The position numbers were made by a program, and so were the translations under genes. Below are positions 55,863 through 64,000 of a stretch of 64,000 nucleotides of DNA, piece after piece; position 1 is the first letter of the stretch; each line of letters opens with the position of its first letter. The notes beneath the pieces were generated by a model. That model was given only the letters and a program-made list of their open reading frames with translations, was not told the origin of the DNA and did no database searches. This stretch comes from Arachidicoccus sp. (GTDB taxonomy: Bacteria > Bacteroidota > Bacteroidia > Chitinophagales > Chitinophagaceae): NCBI GenBank assembly GCA_028283605.1, contig JAPWKH010000021.1, positions 1 through 64,000 on the forward strand. Reading direction: 5' to 3'.

Positions 55863-55985
55863 ACGTCATTCTCGCGAAAGCGGGAATCTCTATTTTCGCT
55901 GCCGCGAAAATTCTTTTTCAATTGATAAATAAATGAATTGCGGTGGTAACCGCAATAAAGATTCCCGCTTTCGCGGAAATGACGT
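55863..55985. repeat. 123-bp composite palindromic element A
   Basis: 27-bp terminal inverted repeats with two mismatches (ACGTCATT..CGCGAAAGCGGGAATCT at 55863-55889 and 55959-55985) flank an inner hairpin, ATTGCGGT-GGTA-ACCGCAAT. It is non-coding. It resembles REP/MITE-like elements in which the palindrome is extended by terminal arms. Confidence 0.75.
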
Positions 55986-56042
55986 GGTAGTTGATACTTT
56001 TTCTATATTGAATTGATTCTATTTATACTATTTATAAAACAT

Positions 56043-56165
56043 AAATAGTCTGTAATATTGGTATTGCGTCATGCCGAATTCTGTTCGGCATCTCTTGGCA
56101 CAAGACCCTGAAACAGGTTCAGGGTGACGGGTAAGTCCAAAACAATTTATCATAACAGACTATTT
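56043..56165. repeat. 123-bp composite palindromic element B
   Basis: 11-bp perfect terminal inverted repeats (AAATAGTCTGT at 56043-56053, ACAGACTATTT at 56155-56165) enclose two hairpins, TGCCGAA..TTCGGCA and ACCCTGAA-ACAGG-TTCAGGGT. It lies 57 bp from element A and has exactly the same length, but the internal sequence differs. This looks like a second class of the same type of mobile or structural repeat. Confidence 0.7.
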
Positions 56166-56264
56166 TAGGTATATAAACTGTATTACTCTTCTAAATTCGT
56201 TGATCTATTATTAGAAATGTGAACAAAGCATATTAATATTATTCTATAATTTTTTATTTCAAAT

Positions 56265-56295
56265 AAAATGCACGCAAATCAACGCGTGCATTTTT
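56265..56295 (+). terminator. Hairpin terminator before the DUF6526-type gene
   Basis: AAAATGCACGC pairs with GCGTGCATTTT (11 bp) and T-rich sequence follows. It may close the ahcY-side transcript. Confidence 0.7.
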
Positions 56296-56344
56296 GTTTT
56301 TAGAATAGCAACAATTTTATTATTATCTTGGTAAAAATATCATT

Positions 56345-56779
56345 ATGCCACAGAATTTTTCCAACCATATAAGGTATTACGCGCCGCACCATTATATCTT
56401 TCTTCCATTAATGTTTTTGCTAATGATTCTCGGTATTTGGAAAGGATTTTCAGCCGAACAAAATAATCTTGTCTGGTGGTTATTTGCCGTTACCTCTTTT
56501 TGTATTTTATATCTCGCTATCATGCTTCGTCAGCACTATGCTTTAGGAAATCAGGACAGGATAGTAAGGCTGGAGTTTCGGCTGCGATATTTTGAATTAT
56601 ACGGCAAAGATTCCAAAGAAGCGGAAAGCAAATTATCCTTCGGGCAAATAGCCGCCTTGCGTTTTGCAGATGATGACGAGTTTAAAGTTTTATTGGAAAA
56701 GGCCTTGCAAGAAAATACAAATCCAAAAGATATTAAACAGTCTATTAAAAACTGGCAGGCCGACAACATGCGTGTGTGA
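56345..56779 (+). CDS. DUF6526-type membrane protein
   Basis: The protein has 144 residues. Two membrane helices (about 16-35 and 42-62) are followed by a charged cytoplasmic part (RLEFRLRYFELYGKDSKEAE, then QIAALRFADDDEF), a pattern I associate with DUF6526. Function is unknown. It lies 71 bp before recJ on the same strand and might share its promoter. Confidence 0.75.
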   Translation: MPQNFSNHIRYYAPHHYIFLPLMFLLMILGIWKGFSAEQNNLVWWLFAVTSFCILYLAIMLRQHYALGNQDRIVRLEFRLRYFELYGKDSKEAESKLSFGQIAALRFADDDEFKVLLEKALQENTNPKDIKQSIKNWQADNMRV

Positions 56780-56850
56780 TAAAAAGAGATTTTCTTCTTT
56801 TCATCTTTACTCTTACTAAAAAATGTATCTTCCTTTTTCAAATATATTGA

Positions 56851-58560
56851 ATGGATAAACGCTGGAACATATTGCCTATCGACGAAATGCACGAACGCGC
56901 TTTGCACGCTGTGCTGAATATAAATCCGGCATTGTGCAGGATTTTGGTACAGCGCGGATATAAAACTTTCGAAAAAGCCAAGCAGTTTTTCCGTCCAGAA
57001 TTATCGGGATTGCTGAATCCCTGGCTGATGAAAGATATGGACAAAGCCGTACATCGCATTACACAAGCATTTAACAACAATGAAAAAATTCTTGTCTATG
57101 GCGATTATGATGTGGATGGCACTACGGCTGTAGCAAGTATGTACAGCTTCTTGAAAAGCATTTATCCCAATGTAGATTATTACATTCCGCATCGTTATAA
57201 AGAAGGTTATGGTATTTCAAAAGCAGGAATTGATTTTGCTAAAGAAAATAATTTTTCGCTCATTGTTTCTCTTGATTGCGGCATTAAAGCCGTAGAGCTG
57301 ATAGATTATGCAAAACAATCGGGCATTGATTTTATCGTATGTGATCATCATTTACCGGATGCAAAAATTCCCGATGCCGTTGCTGTTTTGAATCCTAAGC
57401 AATCGGATTGCGCATATCCTTACAAAGAATTATGCGGATGCGGCGTTGGCTTCAAACTGATGCAGGCGCTGGCAACAAGTTTGAATTTACCGGCGGAATC
57501 TTTTTTGCAATATTTGGATCTGGTGGCTACTGCAATTGCTGCAGACATTGTACCCATTACCGAAGAAAACAGAATTTTTGCTTTTTACGGTTTGAAAAAA
57601 GTTAACGAAAATCCTTCAACAGGCATTAAAGCATTGCTCGATTTGGCGCAGACAAAAAAAGAAGATATCAAAATTGTTGATTTGGTATTCATGATTGCTC
57701 CGCGTATCAATGCTGCGGGAAGAATGGACGATGCCAAAAAAGCCGTGCAATTATTTATAGAAAAGAATAAAGAAAGAGCTAATGAACTTGCGGAACTTTT
57801 GCACACAGACAATTCCGACAGGAGAGAAGCCGATGCGTCCATAACAGAAGAAGCGCTGGAATTGCTGCAATCGGAAAAAGGCGCTACCCGCAAAAAAACA
57901 ACAGTTTTATTTCAGCCGCACTGGCACAAAGGCGTGGTGGGAATTGTTGCTTCCAGACTGATAGAAAATTATTACAGGCCAACCATAGTTTTAACGCAAA
58001 ATGAAAATATCGTAGGCGGCAGCGCGCGCAGCGTGCCGGGTTTCAATTTATACGAAGCAGTACATGCATGCCGTGAATTTTTGCTGGGCTATGGCGGGCA
58101 TTTTGCTGCAGCAGGCATGACGTTATTGCCCGAAAATGTAGAAGCCTTCGCGCAAAAATTCGAAACAGTCGTTGCAGAAAGCATTACACCTGAATTATTG
58201 ATACCAGAAATCATTATTGATTGTGAGATAAAATTTTCGGACATTACTTCATCTTTTTATAATATTATCCGGCAAATGGAACCTTTCGGTCCGGATAACA
58301 TGATGCCGATATTTATTTCTCGCAATGTTGATGAAACAGGTTTTTCAAAGATTGTAAAAGAAAAACATATTCGCTTTGTCTTAAAGCAAGGCAACCATCA
58401 GTTTACCGGGATTGGCTTTGGTCTTGCAGATAAATTCGATCTACTGATTACACACAAAAAAATAGATGTAGTTTATAAAATCGATGTGAATGAATTTATG
58501 GGAACAAAATCATTGCAACTGCGCGTTCTTGATTTCAGAGCAAGTGAAATATTATCATAA
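56851..58560 (+). CDS. recJ: Single-stranded-DNA exonuclease RecJ
   Basis: This 569-residue DHH-superfamily 5'-3' exonuclease acts in recombination and mismatch repair. The motifs are in order: KILVYGDYDVDGTTAVASM (metal site), YYIPHRYKEGYG, LIVSLDCGI, FIVCDHHLPD, then RINAAGRMDDAKKA and the DHHA1 block LLGYGGHFAAAGMTL. A C-terminal OB-like region ends in VDVNEFMGTKSLQLRVLDFR. It begins with the standard MDKRWNILP. A strong terminator follows at once. Confidence 0.97.
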   Translation: MDKRWNILPIDEMHERALHAVLNINPALCRILVQRGYKTFEKAKQFFRPELSGLLNPWLMKDMDKAVHRITQAFNNNEKILVYGDYDVDGTTAVASMYSFLKSIYPNVDYYIPHRYKEGYGISKAGIDFAKENNFSLIVSLDCGIKAVELIDYAKQSGIDFIVCDHHLPDAKIPDAVAVLNPKQSDCAYPYKELCGCGVGFKLMQALATSLNLPAESFLQYLDLVATAIAADIVPITEENRIFAFYGLKKVNENPSTGIKALLDLAQTKKEDIKIVDLVFMIAPRINAAGRMDDAKKAVQLFIEKNKERANELAELLHTDNSDRREADASITEEALELLQSEKGATRKKTTVLFQPHWHKGVVGIVASRLIENYYRPTIVLTQNENIVGGSARSVPGFNLYEAVHACREFLLGYGGHFAAAGMTLLPENVEAFAQKFETVVAESITPELLIPEIIIDCEIKFSDITSSFYNIIRQMEPFGPDNMMPIFISRNVDETGFSKIVKEKHIRFVLKQGNHQFTGIGFGLADKFDLLITHKKIDVVYKIDVNEFMGTKSLQLRVLDFRASEILS

Positions 58561-58561
58561 A

Positions 58562-58588
58562 AAATCCGTCGAATCTGTCGACGGATTT
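58562..58588. terminator. Bidirectional terminator between recJ and hsp20
   Basis: AAATCCGTCG pairs perfectly with CGACGGATTT around a 7-base loop, beginning one base after the recJ stop codon. Confidence 0.9.
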
Positions 58589-58612
58589 CATGTAAGCTTT
58601 CAATCTTTACAA

Positions 58613-59065
58613 TTAAGCAATTGCTATTTGCTTAGGCATTTTCTTTTTGGCTTCTTCTTTTTTAGGAATCGTTAATAGCAGCATTCCATTCTCATATTTA
58701 GCCTTAATTTCTTCTTCTTTCACCACATTTTTGGGTAATTCAAAACTACGTTGAAAAGATTGATAGCTGAATTCTCTTCTTGTATAATTGTCTTCGTGCG
58801 ATTCTTCATTGTGCTGCTTTTCCGAAGAGATTGTCAATAAATTACCCTCAAGCGTAATTTTAAAATCTTTCTTATCCATTCCAGGCGCAGCCACTTCCAC
58901 TTCAAATGTGTCATTTGTTTCTCTAACATTAACTGCAGGAATGGTAGTGTTTGTAGAAGAGTAATTTCCGCTTCCCCAATTAAAAAGTTCGCGGCTAAAA
59001 AAATCATCAAATAATGCAGGAAAAGACGGTAATGCCGAATTTCTATTCCATTTTACCAATGACAT
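58613..59065 (-). CDS. Hsp20/alpha-crystallin family small heat-shock protein
   Basis: The protein has 150 residues from the ATG at 59065 (MSLVKWNRNSALPSFPALFD). A strong Shine-Dalgarno sequence AAGGAGG lies a few bases upstream, which is unusual in this phylum and suggests very high translation on demand. The alpha-crystallin domain (about 45-135) contains VNVRETNDTFEVEVAAPGM, LTISSEKQH, SFELPKN and the C-terminal IPKKEE (a V/IxI-like oligomer tail). It is a holdase that prevents aggregation. Confidence 0.95.
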   Translation of the reverse strand: MSLVKWNRNSALPSFPALFDDFFSRELFNWGSGNYSSTNTTIPAVNVRETNDTFEVEVAAPGMDKKDFKITLEGNLLTISSEKQHNEESHEDNYTRREFSYQSFQRSFELPKNVVKEEEIKAKYENGMLLLTIPKKEEAKKKMPKQIAIA

Positions 59066-59172
59066 AATAACCTCCTTTTTAAAATAATGAATAATATACA
59101 ATCTTAGACTTTAGGCACCTTTGCTAAGAATCAAAACTTTCCAAACAAATAATTTGCCGATGCATAATGACT

Positions 59173-59204
59173 GAAAAAATTTCATTTAAAAATGAAATTT
59201 TTTC
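59173..59204 (-). terminator. Terminator of the SDR gene
   Basis: A perfect 15-bp AT-rich palindrome (GAAAAAATTTCATTT and its complement, 2-base loop), 85 bp downstream of the SDR stop codon on the minus strand. Confidence 0.55.
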
Positions 59205-59289
59205 TTACGTTTTAATTCAATTTTTGCACATACTTTTTCTCTTTTAATTTTTTTTAATTTTTAAAAGAATTTTTGACAGTGCTTGTTTT

Positions 59290-60051
59290 TTACAGCATCA
59301 TTCCGCCGGAAACTTCGATGCGCTGGCCATTAATCCATTTCGCATCTTCGGTACACAGGAATGCGACCACGCCGCCAATATCATCGGGCAATCCTACACG
59401 ACCCAAAGCCGTAACGCTGGCAATCTGTGCATTTACATCTTTGTTGTCTCGCACATGTCCATTGCCAAAATCCGTTTCGATTGCGCCCGGTGCAACTACG
59501 TTTGCCGCAATACCGCGCGAGCCTAATTCTTTAGCCAAATATCTTGTAAGCACTTCAACTGCGCCTTTCATAGAGCCATAAGCCGAACTTCCCGGAAATG
59601 AGAAACGCGCCAGGCCGGAAGAAATATTGATGATACGGCCACCGTCGTTGATAAAAGGCAACGCTTTTTGCGTTAAGAAAAACACACCTTTATAATGAAT
59701 GTTCAATGCAGTATCAAATTGTTCTTCAGTTGTTTCCGCAAAAGCTGCGTATAGTGCCGTGCCTGCGTTGTTAATGAGAAAATCAAAATTCGGACTGCCT
59801 GTTTTTTCTTTCAAGTGCTCGGTTACTTGTTTGATAAATCCGTCGAAAGATTTTACATCTCCTGCATCCAATTGAAAGGCTGCGGCTTTTTGTCCGAGAG
59901 TTTCTATTTCTTCTACAACCTTATCGGCCTCATCTTTCCTGCTGTTATAAGTTAAGATTACATTGATTCCCTTTTTAGCCAGATTGATTGCCATATCTTT
60001 TCCCAGCCCTCGGCTTCCGCCCGTAACTAATGCTGTTTTTTGTGTGCTCAT
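59290..60051 (-). CDS. SDR-family oxidoreductase
   Basis: This 253-residue short-chain dehydrogenase has cofactor motif VTGGSRGLGKDMAINLA near residue 11, NNAGTAL (about 93-99) and active-site Ser in INISSGLARF. The catalytic YGSMK is near residue 160, followed by VAPGAIETDFG and the C-terminal WINGQRIEVSGGMML. The Arg in the first loop suggests NADP preference. Substrate is unknown. It lies 81 bp downstream of an AraC-type regulator on the same strand, which probably controls it. Confidence 0.93.
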   Translation of the reverse strand: MSTQKTALVTGGSRGLGKDMAINLAKKGINVILTYNSRKDEADKVVEEIETLGQKAAAFQLDAGDVKSFDGFIKQVTEHLKEKTGSPNFDFLINNAGTALYAAFAETTEEQFDTALNIHYKGVFFLTQKALPFINDGGRIINISSGLARFSFPGSSAYGSMKGAVEVLTRYLAKELGSRGIAANVVAPGAIETDFGNGHVRDNKDVNAQIASVTALGRVGLPDDIGGVVAFLCTEDAKWINGQRIEVSGGMML

Positions 60052-60132
60052 TTTTTAAATTTTTTTATACAGCAAAGTTGAGGCACAAAATTCAATTGTG
60101 TATTGCAAGTATCAATCCGTTATTTGCAAAAT

Positions 60133-61044
60133 TCAAATATTTACTTTTGAACGGAAATTTAACGGCGATGTGCCGATATATTTTTTAAAGAAATTGGAAA
60201 AATGCGCTACTTCGTCAAAGCCTAAGCAAAAAGATATTTCAGATACATTCCAATCGGTTTGTTTTAATAATATTTTTGCCTCCTGTATTATGCGGCCGCA
60301 TATAAATTCTGTGGTTGTTTTTCCGGTATTTTCTTTCAGAACTTTGTTAAGATGATTTACATGAATCGCTAATCTGTCGGCGTAATCTTTTGCGCTTTTT
60401 AATTCCAGTTGCTGCTGGGTAGAGGTTACAGGAAACTGACGTTCCAATAATTCTACGAACAATGCCGCAACCCGCGCCGATGCATTGTGATGTGTACTGT
60501 CAGATGCGTGCGGATGTAGTTTTTGACCATAATGAATCAGCTCCAATACATAGTTGCGCAGCAGGTCATATTTGAATGCATAATCCGATTGCAACTCGTT
60601 TTGCATTTTTTTAAAAAGTGCGCTTAATTGTTTTACCTGTTCTGCATTTAATTTATAAACAGGATAATTTCTCGGCATAAAAACAGGAAATATTTCAGGA
60701 GAAATGCCGCCGGAAGAAGATAAAAATTCATGTGTGAAAATGCAAAAATAACCCGATTGCTTTTCATCAAGCGGAACGTAATTGTAAGGCACTTTTGGAG
60801 ATGCGAATAACAAAGCATGCTTTTTTATATCTATTGTTTTGTCTGCATATTCTACCCGGTTGTGCCCATTAATCAAACTGATTTTGTAATATGCCCGACG
60901 GTTATAAGGCATTATTTTGGTTTCCTTTACGCTTTTCATTACATTGCTGATGCTGAATACATTGAAATGCCCGATGTGTTTATTATTCGGCAATACCGTA
61001 CCCATTTCCTTATAAAAACTTTGCAACGTGGTAATTTCTGTCAT
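60133..61044 (-). CDS. AraC-family transcriptional regulator
   Basis: This regulator of about 303 residues starts at the ATG at 61044 (MTEITTLQSFYKEMG). An N-terminal cupin-like sensing domain (YKISLINGHNRVEYADKTID to about residue 150) is followed by two helix-turn-helix motifs at the C-terminus (SAKDYADRLAIHVNHLNKVL; VSEISFCLGFDEVAHFSNFF with KKYIGTSPLNFR). The ligand is unknown. It is upstream of and likely co-regulated with the SDR gene. Confidence 0.93.
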   Translation of the reverse strand: MTEITTLQSFYKEMGTVLPNNKHIGHFNVFSISNVMKSVKETKIMPYNRRAYYKISLINGHNRVEYADKTIDIKKHALLFASPKVPYNYVPLDEKQSGYFCIFTHEFLSSSGGISPEIFPVFMPRNYPVYKLNAEQVKQLSALFKKMQNELQSDYAFKYDLLRNYVLELIHYGQKLHPHASDSTHHNASARVAALFVELLERQFPVTSTQQQLELKSAKDYADRLAIHVNHLNKVLKENTGKTTTEFICGRIIQEAKILLKQTDWNVSEISFCLGFDEVAHFSNFFKKYIGTSPLNFRSKVNI

Positions 61045-61187
61045 CGTCTCTTTTTTTGTAAAAATCAAATATACCAAAAACATTTGGGAAGAATCGGCCG
61101 CATTGAATGCTTAATCAAAATCCTTCATATTTATATTGTTTCGATTTGATTCTGACTAAAATCATGTTTCCTCTTTTATCAAGGCAT

Positions 61188-61195
61188 TATCTTTG
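61188..61195 (+). promoter_or_regulatory. -7 box (TATCTTTG) of the heme A synthase gene
   Basis: A perfect TAnnTTTG element with GTTTC about 17 bp upstream; the start codon follows 21 bp later. Confidence 0.5.
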
Positions 61196-61216
61196 CGCAC
61201 AAATTAATCAGTGACT

Positions 61217-62137
61217 ATGCCGTCGGATAGGTCTTTTATAAAATATACATACGCTGTTTTATATACTATTTTTGCCGTAATTCTTGCGGGCTCAATCGTA
61301 AGAACAACGCACAGCGGTATGGGCTGTCCCGATTGGCCGCATTGTTTCGGGCGTTGGATTCCGCCGTTAAATGCCGGGCAATTACCGCCCGATTATGAAA
61401 AATATTTAAGCAAGCAAGATATTGATCATACGTTTAATGCTTTTCATACATGGATAGAATACATCAACAGATTGTGTTCGGGTGTGCTGGGGATTATGAT
61501 TATCATATTGATTTTTTGGGCATATAAAAAATATTTTAAACAAAAATCAAGCATCTTTTACTTAGCATTATGCTTGTTGCTATTAGTCGCTTTCGAAGCG
61601 TGGGTGGGAAAAGTTGTGGTAAACAAAAACTTAGGTGTAGTCTATATTACCGCACACATGTTTCCTGCCGTATTAATTGCCGCAGTATGTGTTTTAATTA
61701 TTTTTTTATTAGAAAAAAAAGAGAAAATTATCGACAAAAAGTTTAAGTTGGTTCTTTGGCTTTCGATTTTCGCTCTGCTTATACAAATATTATTAGGCAC
61801 GCAAGTCCGTTCGGAAGTGGACATTGTTTCAAAATCTTTGCACTATGCCGGTCGGGAAACATGGCTAAAAAATATAGGAACTTTTTTGCAGGCGCATGAA
61901 TTGTTTGCTTGGCTTGCGGCGTTATGCTGCATATTCGCTGCGGGAAAATCATTTAATTATTCGCGTTTACAAAAAAGGGGGTTGCTTATTATTGTTTTAA
62001 CGATTGGCGAAGTTTTATTGGGACTAATTATGACGCAGCTTAAAATGCCCGCATTTTCCCAACCTTTGCATTTATTATTTTCTTCCATGCTGATAGTTAC
62101 GGCATTCGCCCAATGGTTAAGGGTAAAAAGTAAATAA
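61217..62137 (+). CDS. Heme A synthase (CtaA/COX15-like)
   Basis: This polytopic inner-membrane protein of about 306 residues has eight predicted helices and oxidises heme O to heme A for cytochrome oxidase. The start region has IVRTTHSGMGCPDWPHCFGRW (family signature near residue 27). The second half-repeat has GTQVRSEVDIVSK. The loop FHTWIEYINRL aligns with the heme-binding ExxHR region, where this protein reads EYINR; Bacteroidota forms commonly show this. I choose the ATG at 61217 over the GTG six bases upstream. It is followed 27 bp later by thiL. Confidence 0.93.
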   Translation: MPSDRSFIKYTYAVLYTIFAVILAGSIVRTTHSGMGCPDWPHCFGRWIPPLNAGQLPPDYEKYLSKQDIDHTFNAFHTWIEYINRLCSGVLGIMIIILIFWAYKKYFKQKSSIFYLALCLLLLVAFEAWVGKVVVNKNLGVVYITAHMFPAVLIAAVCVLIIFLLEKKEKIIDKKFKLVLWLSIFALLIQILLGTQVRSEVDIVSKSLHYAGRETWLKNIGTFLQAHELFAWLAALCCIFAAGKSFNYSRLQKRGLLIIVLTIGEVLLGLIMTQLKMPAFSQPLHLLFSSMLIVTAFAQWLRVKSK

Positions 62138-62164
62138 CTTTGCATGCAATAATCAAATTTAATT

Positions 62165-63190
62165 ATGGAACAACGCACGGAAATATCTTCGCTTGGCGAA
62201 TTTGGATTGATAGAACACCTGACAAAAAATTTTGAAATATATAATGTGTCTACTGTTGAAACAGTTGGCGACGATGCGGCTGTTATCGATCATTTCGGGA
62301 AGCAGACCGTTATTACCACCGATCTTTTGATAGAAGGTATTCATTTCGATTTGATGTACACGCCTCTGAAGCATTTAGGTTACAAAAGTGTGATTGTAAA
62401 CCTGAGCGATGTATATGCAATGATGGCGCAACCGACACAAATAACGGTAAGCATCGGTGTAAGCAATCGATTCAGTGTAGAAGCATTAACCGAGTTTTAC
62501 GAAGGCGTGTATGCGGCTTGCGAAAAATATAAGGTAGATCTGATTGGCGGCGATACTTCCGCTTCGCAAAAAGGATTCATTATTTCCGTAACCGCCATTG
62601 GCGAGGTGGCTCCTGACAAATATGTAAAAAGAAATACGGCTCAAAAAGGCGATTTAATCTGTGTTTCCGGCGATGTTGGCGGAGCATTTTTGGGGCTGAC
62701 TTTATTAGAAAGAGAAAGGAAAATCTATTTGGAAAACCCGAACGTACAGCCGGATCTCGAAGGAGAAGATTATGTGATAGGAAGATTGCTTAAACCTGAA
62801 GCGCGAAAAGATATTGTTGATTTTTTAGAGAAGAATGAAATCTTGCCAACATCCATGATGGATATAAGTGACGGCATCAGCAGCGAAATTTTGCATATAT
62901 GTAAACAAAGCAAGAAGGGCTGTAAAATATATGAAGACAAGCTCCCCATCAATGAGTCTTCAAGAAAAGCAGCTTTTAAATTCGGTCTTGACCCAACCGT
63001 ATGCGCTTTAAGCGGTGGAGAAGATTATGAATTAATCTTTACTTTAAAGCAAGAAGATTACGATAAAATTACACTTAACGAAGAAATAAGCGTTATCGGA
63101 TATATTACGGAGCCTGAAGATGGATGTAAATTTTTGAGTAAAGGCGGAAACGAATTTGATATTACCGCACAAGGCTGGAAAGCGTTTTAG
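62165..63190 (+). CDS. thiL: Thiamine-monophosphate kinase
   Basis: This 341-residue cytoplasmic kinase performs the last step to thiamine diphosphate. It is an AIR-synthase/PurM-like fold. The acidic metal motifs are visible: VGDDAAVID, VITTDLLIEGIHFD, SVIVNLSDVYAM and IGGDTSASQKG. The C-terminal half carries MMDISDGISSEILHI and the active-site ALSGGEDYELIFT. Other thiamine genes are not in the window. It probably shares the transcript with heme A synthase. Confidence 0.96.
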   Translation: MEQRTEISSLGEFGLIEHLTKNFEIYNVSTVETVGDDAAVIDHFGKQTVITTDLLIEGIHFDLMYTPLKHLGYKSVIVNLSDVYAMMAQPTQITVSIGVSNRFSVEALTEFYEGVYAACEKYKVDLIGGDTSASQKGFIISVTAIGEVAPDKYVKRNTAQKGDLICVSGDVGGAFLGLTLLERERKIYLENPNVQPDLEGEDYVIGRLLKPEARKDIVDFLEKNEILPTSMMDISDGISSEILHICKQSKKGCKIYEDKLPINESSRKAAFKFGLDPTVCALSGGEDYELIFTLKQEDYDKITLNEEISVIGYITEPEDGCKFLSKGGNEFDITAQGWKAF

Positions 63191-63228
63191 CATTGAAGAT
63201 TAATGTTTGAAATTATCAGCCTGTTAGA

Positions 63229-64000
63229 TCAGCATATAATCTTATAACATTTCGGTAATATATCCACGTTTATTTGTGAAAATGTGGGTTTTGGTTCACC
63301 GTCAATATGTAAAGGAGCTTCGTTTTTATTAAAAATTCTTATTGATGCTGTTTGAAAATATAAAACTCTTTTAGGATAATTGTTGTCTGCAATATTTTTA
63401 ATTTTATTCTTTCCGGTTATTTGATTTACCACAGCAGCTATCAACTTTGTTTTTTTCATTTTTTGCACTACTACTATATCAAGTAAGCCGTCATTAAGCT
63501 TTGCTTTTGGCGCAATTTTAAAATTATTTCCGAATTGGTTGGCATTGGCAATGCTGATGAAATACGCTTCTGTAGAAAAGTTTATACCATTAATTTCTAT
63601 TTCAAAAGAATAAGGTTTTGATTTAAAAAAATCTGCTATGCTTTTCCGGACATAAGTTATCAATCCTCTTGATTTGCTATTTGCAAAATCCCACGCTACC
63701 TGCGCATCAAGGCCTAAGCCTGCGAGCATACATGCAAATTGTTCATTTATTATAAACGCATCTATATACGTTGCTTCTCCATCCAAAATTCTTTTTAACG
63801 CCGCTTTTGAATTCATTGGAACGCCCAATGATCTTGCCAGGCCATTACCGCTTCCGAAAGGAATTATACCAAATTTTAGAGGTAAATGCTTTAAAGACCC
63901 GACAACCTGATTTACCGATCCGTCTCCTCCAACAATTATAACATCCGTAAATTTTTCGTCTTTTATTTTCCGGGAAATGTCTTTATAATCTCCGTCTTCT
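63229..64000 (-). CDS. Diacylglycerol/sphingosine kinase-type lipid kinase (partial at right edge)
   Basis: The minus-strand frame is open through the right edge, so the N-terminus is missing; an internal ATG at 63828 is not the true start. The visible catalytic domain has the nucleotide-binding IIVGGDGSVNQVV, the PFGSGNGLARSLG loop (equivalent to PxGTxND) and LGLDAQVAWDF. The C-terminal YLKP/BmrU-like half includes KTKLIAAVVNQITGKNKI and LHIDGEPKPTF. It probably phosphorylates a lipid at the inner membrane. It converges with thiL. Confidence 0.9.
   Translation of the reverse strand, partial: EDGDYKDISRKIKDEKFTDVIIVGGDGSVNQVVGSLKHLPLKFGIIPFGSGNGLARSLGVPMNSKAALKRILDGEATYIDAFIINEQFACMLAGLGLDAQVAWDFANSKSRGLITYVRKSIADFFKSKPYSFEIEINGINFSTEAYFISIANANQFGNNFKIAPKAKLNDGLLDIVVVQKMKKTKLIAAVVNQITGKNKIKNIADNNYPKRVLYFQTASIRIFNKNEAPLHIDGEPKPTFSQINVDILPKCYKIIC

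Overview
The window reads as a piece of a Bacteroidota chromosome, most likely a Chitinophagaceae-type soil or plant-associated bacterium. The evidence is AT-rich DNA, SusC/SusD pairs, FecR with an ECF sigma factor, TAnnTTTG-type promoters, Bacteroidota-restricted families (DUF4836, DUF6728, DUF6526, DUF2795) and few Shine-Dalgarno sequences. The family-level guess is inference; the phylum is well supported.

Region 1 (1-1.5 kb) is a decayed edge. It holds the N-terminal half of a Crp/Fnr regulator running off the left end, a frame-broken IS200/RAYT-like transposase remnant, a doubtful small ORF and a nested inverted repeat.

Region 2 (1.5-21.6 kb) is a polysaccharide utilization locus, nearly all on the minus strand. 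In transcription order it runs GH89, GH95, ECF sigma factor, FecR anti-sigma, SusC (with an STN signalling domain), SusD, a surface lipoprotein, GH29, a small unknown protein and GH36. A ROK-family repressor faces away from it. All four enzymes are predicted exo-acting glycosidases (alpha-N-acetylglucosaminidase, two alpha-L-fucosidase-type, alpha-galactosidase). The likely substrate is therefore a small branched glycan with alpha-linked caps, sensed both at the outer membrane (SusC/FecR/sigma) and in the cytoplasm (ROK).

Region 3 (21.6-22.7 kb) is a dead tyrosine integrase next to tRNA-Leu(CAA), a probable scar of an integrative element.

Region 4 (22.7-43 kb) is mostly housekeeping: TrmN6-like, GatC, two LolD/MacB-type ATPases, PduO-type adenosyltransferase, TsaE, ArgS, NrnA, Ndk, MscL, FKBP and cyclophilin isomerases, an M32 carboxypeptidase, DUF4836 and a TonB-dependent receptor. 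The receptor promoter overlaps a perfect 15-bp palindrome. A histidine kinase/response regulator pair follows.

Region 5 (43-64 kb) holds a truncated thioredoxin-like gene followed by about 630 bp of unexplained DNA, TatC, a DUF1501/DUF1800 pair, LptE-unknown-SecG, MltG, a YihY protein, an RNA m5C methyltransferase, an amidohydrolase, AhcY (broken by one extra base), two 123-bp palindromic repeats, RecJ, Hsp20, an SDR with an AraC regulator, heme A synthase, ThiL and a diacylglycerol-kinase-type lipid kinase cut by the right edge.

Two otherwise healthy genes (ahcY and the M32 carboxypeptidase) each carry a single-base frameshift. This raises the question of sequence errors versus real decay. 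I did not find a clear, wholly new multi-gene system. The most distinctive items are the doubly regulated exo-glycosidase locus, the palindromic operator and the composite palindromic repeats.
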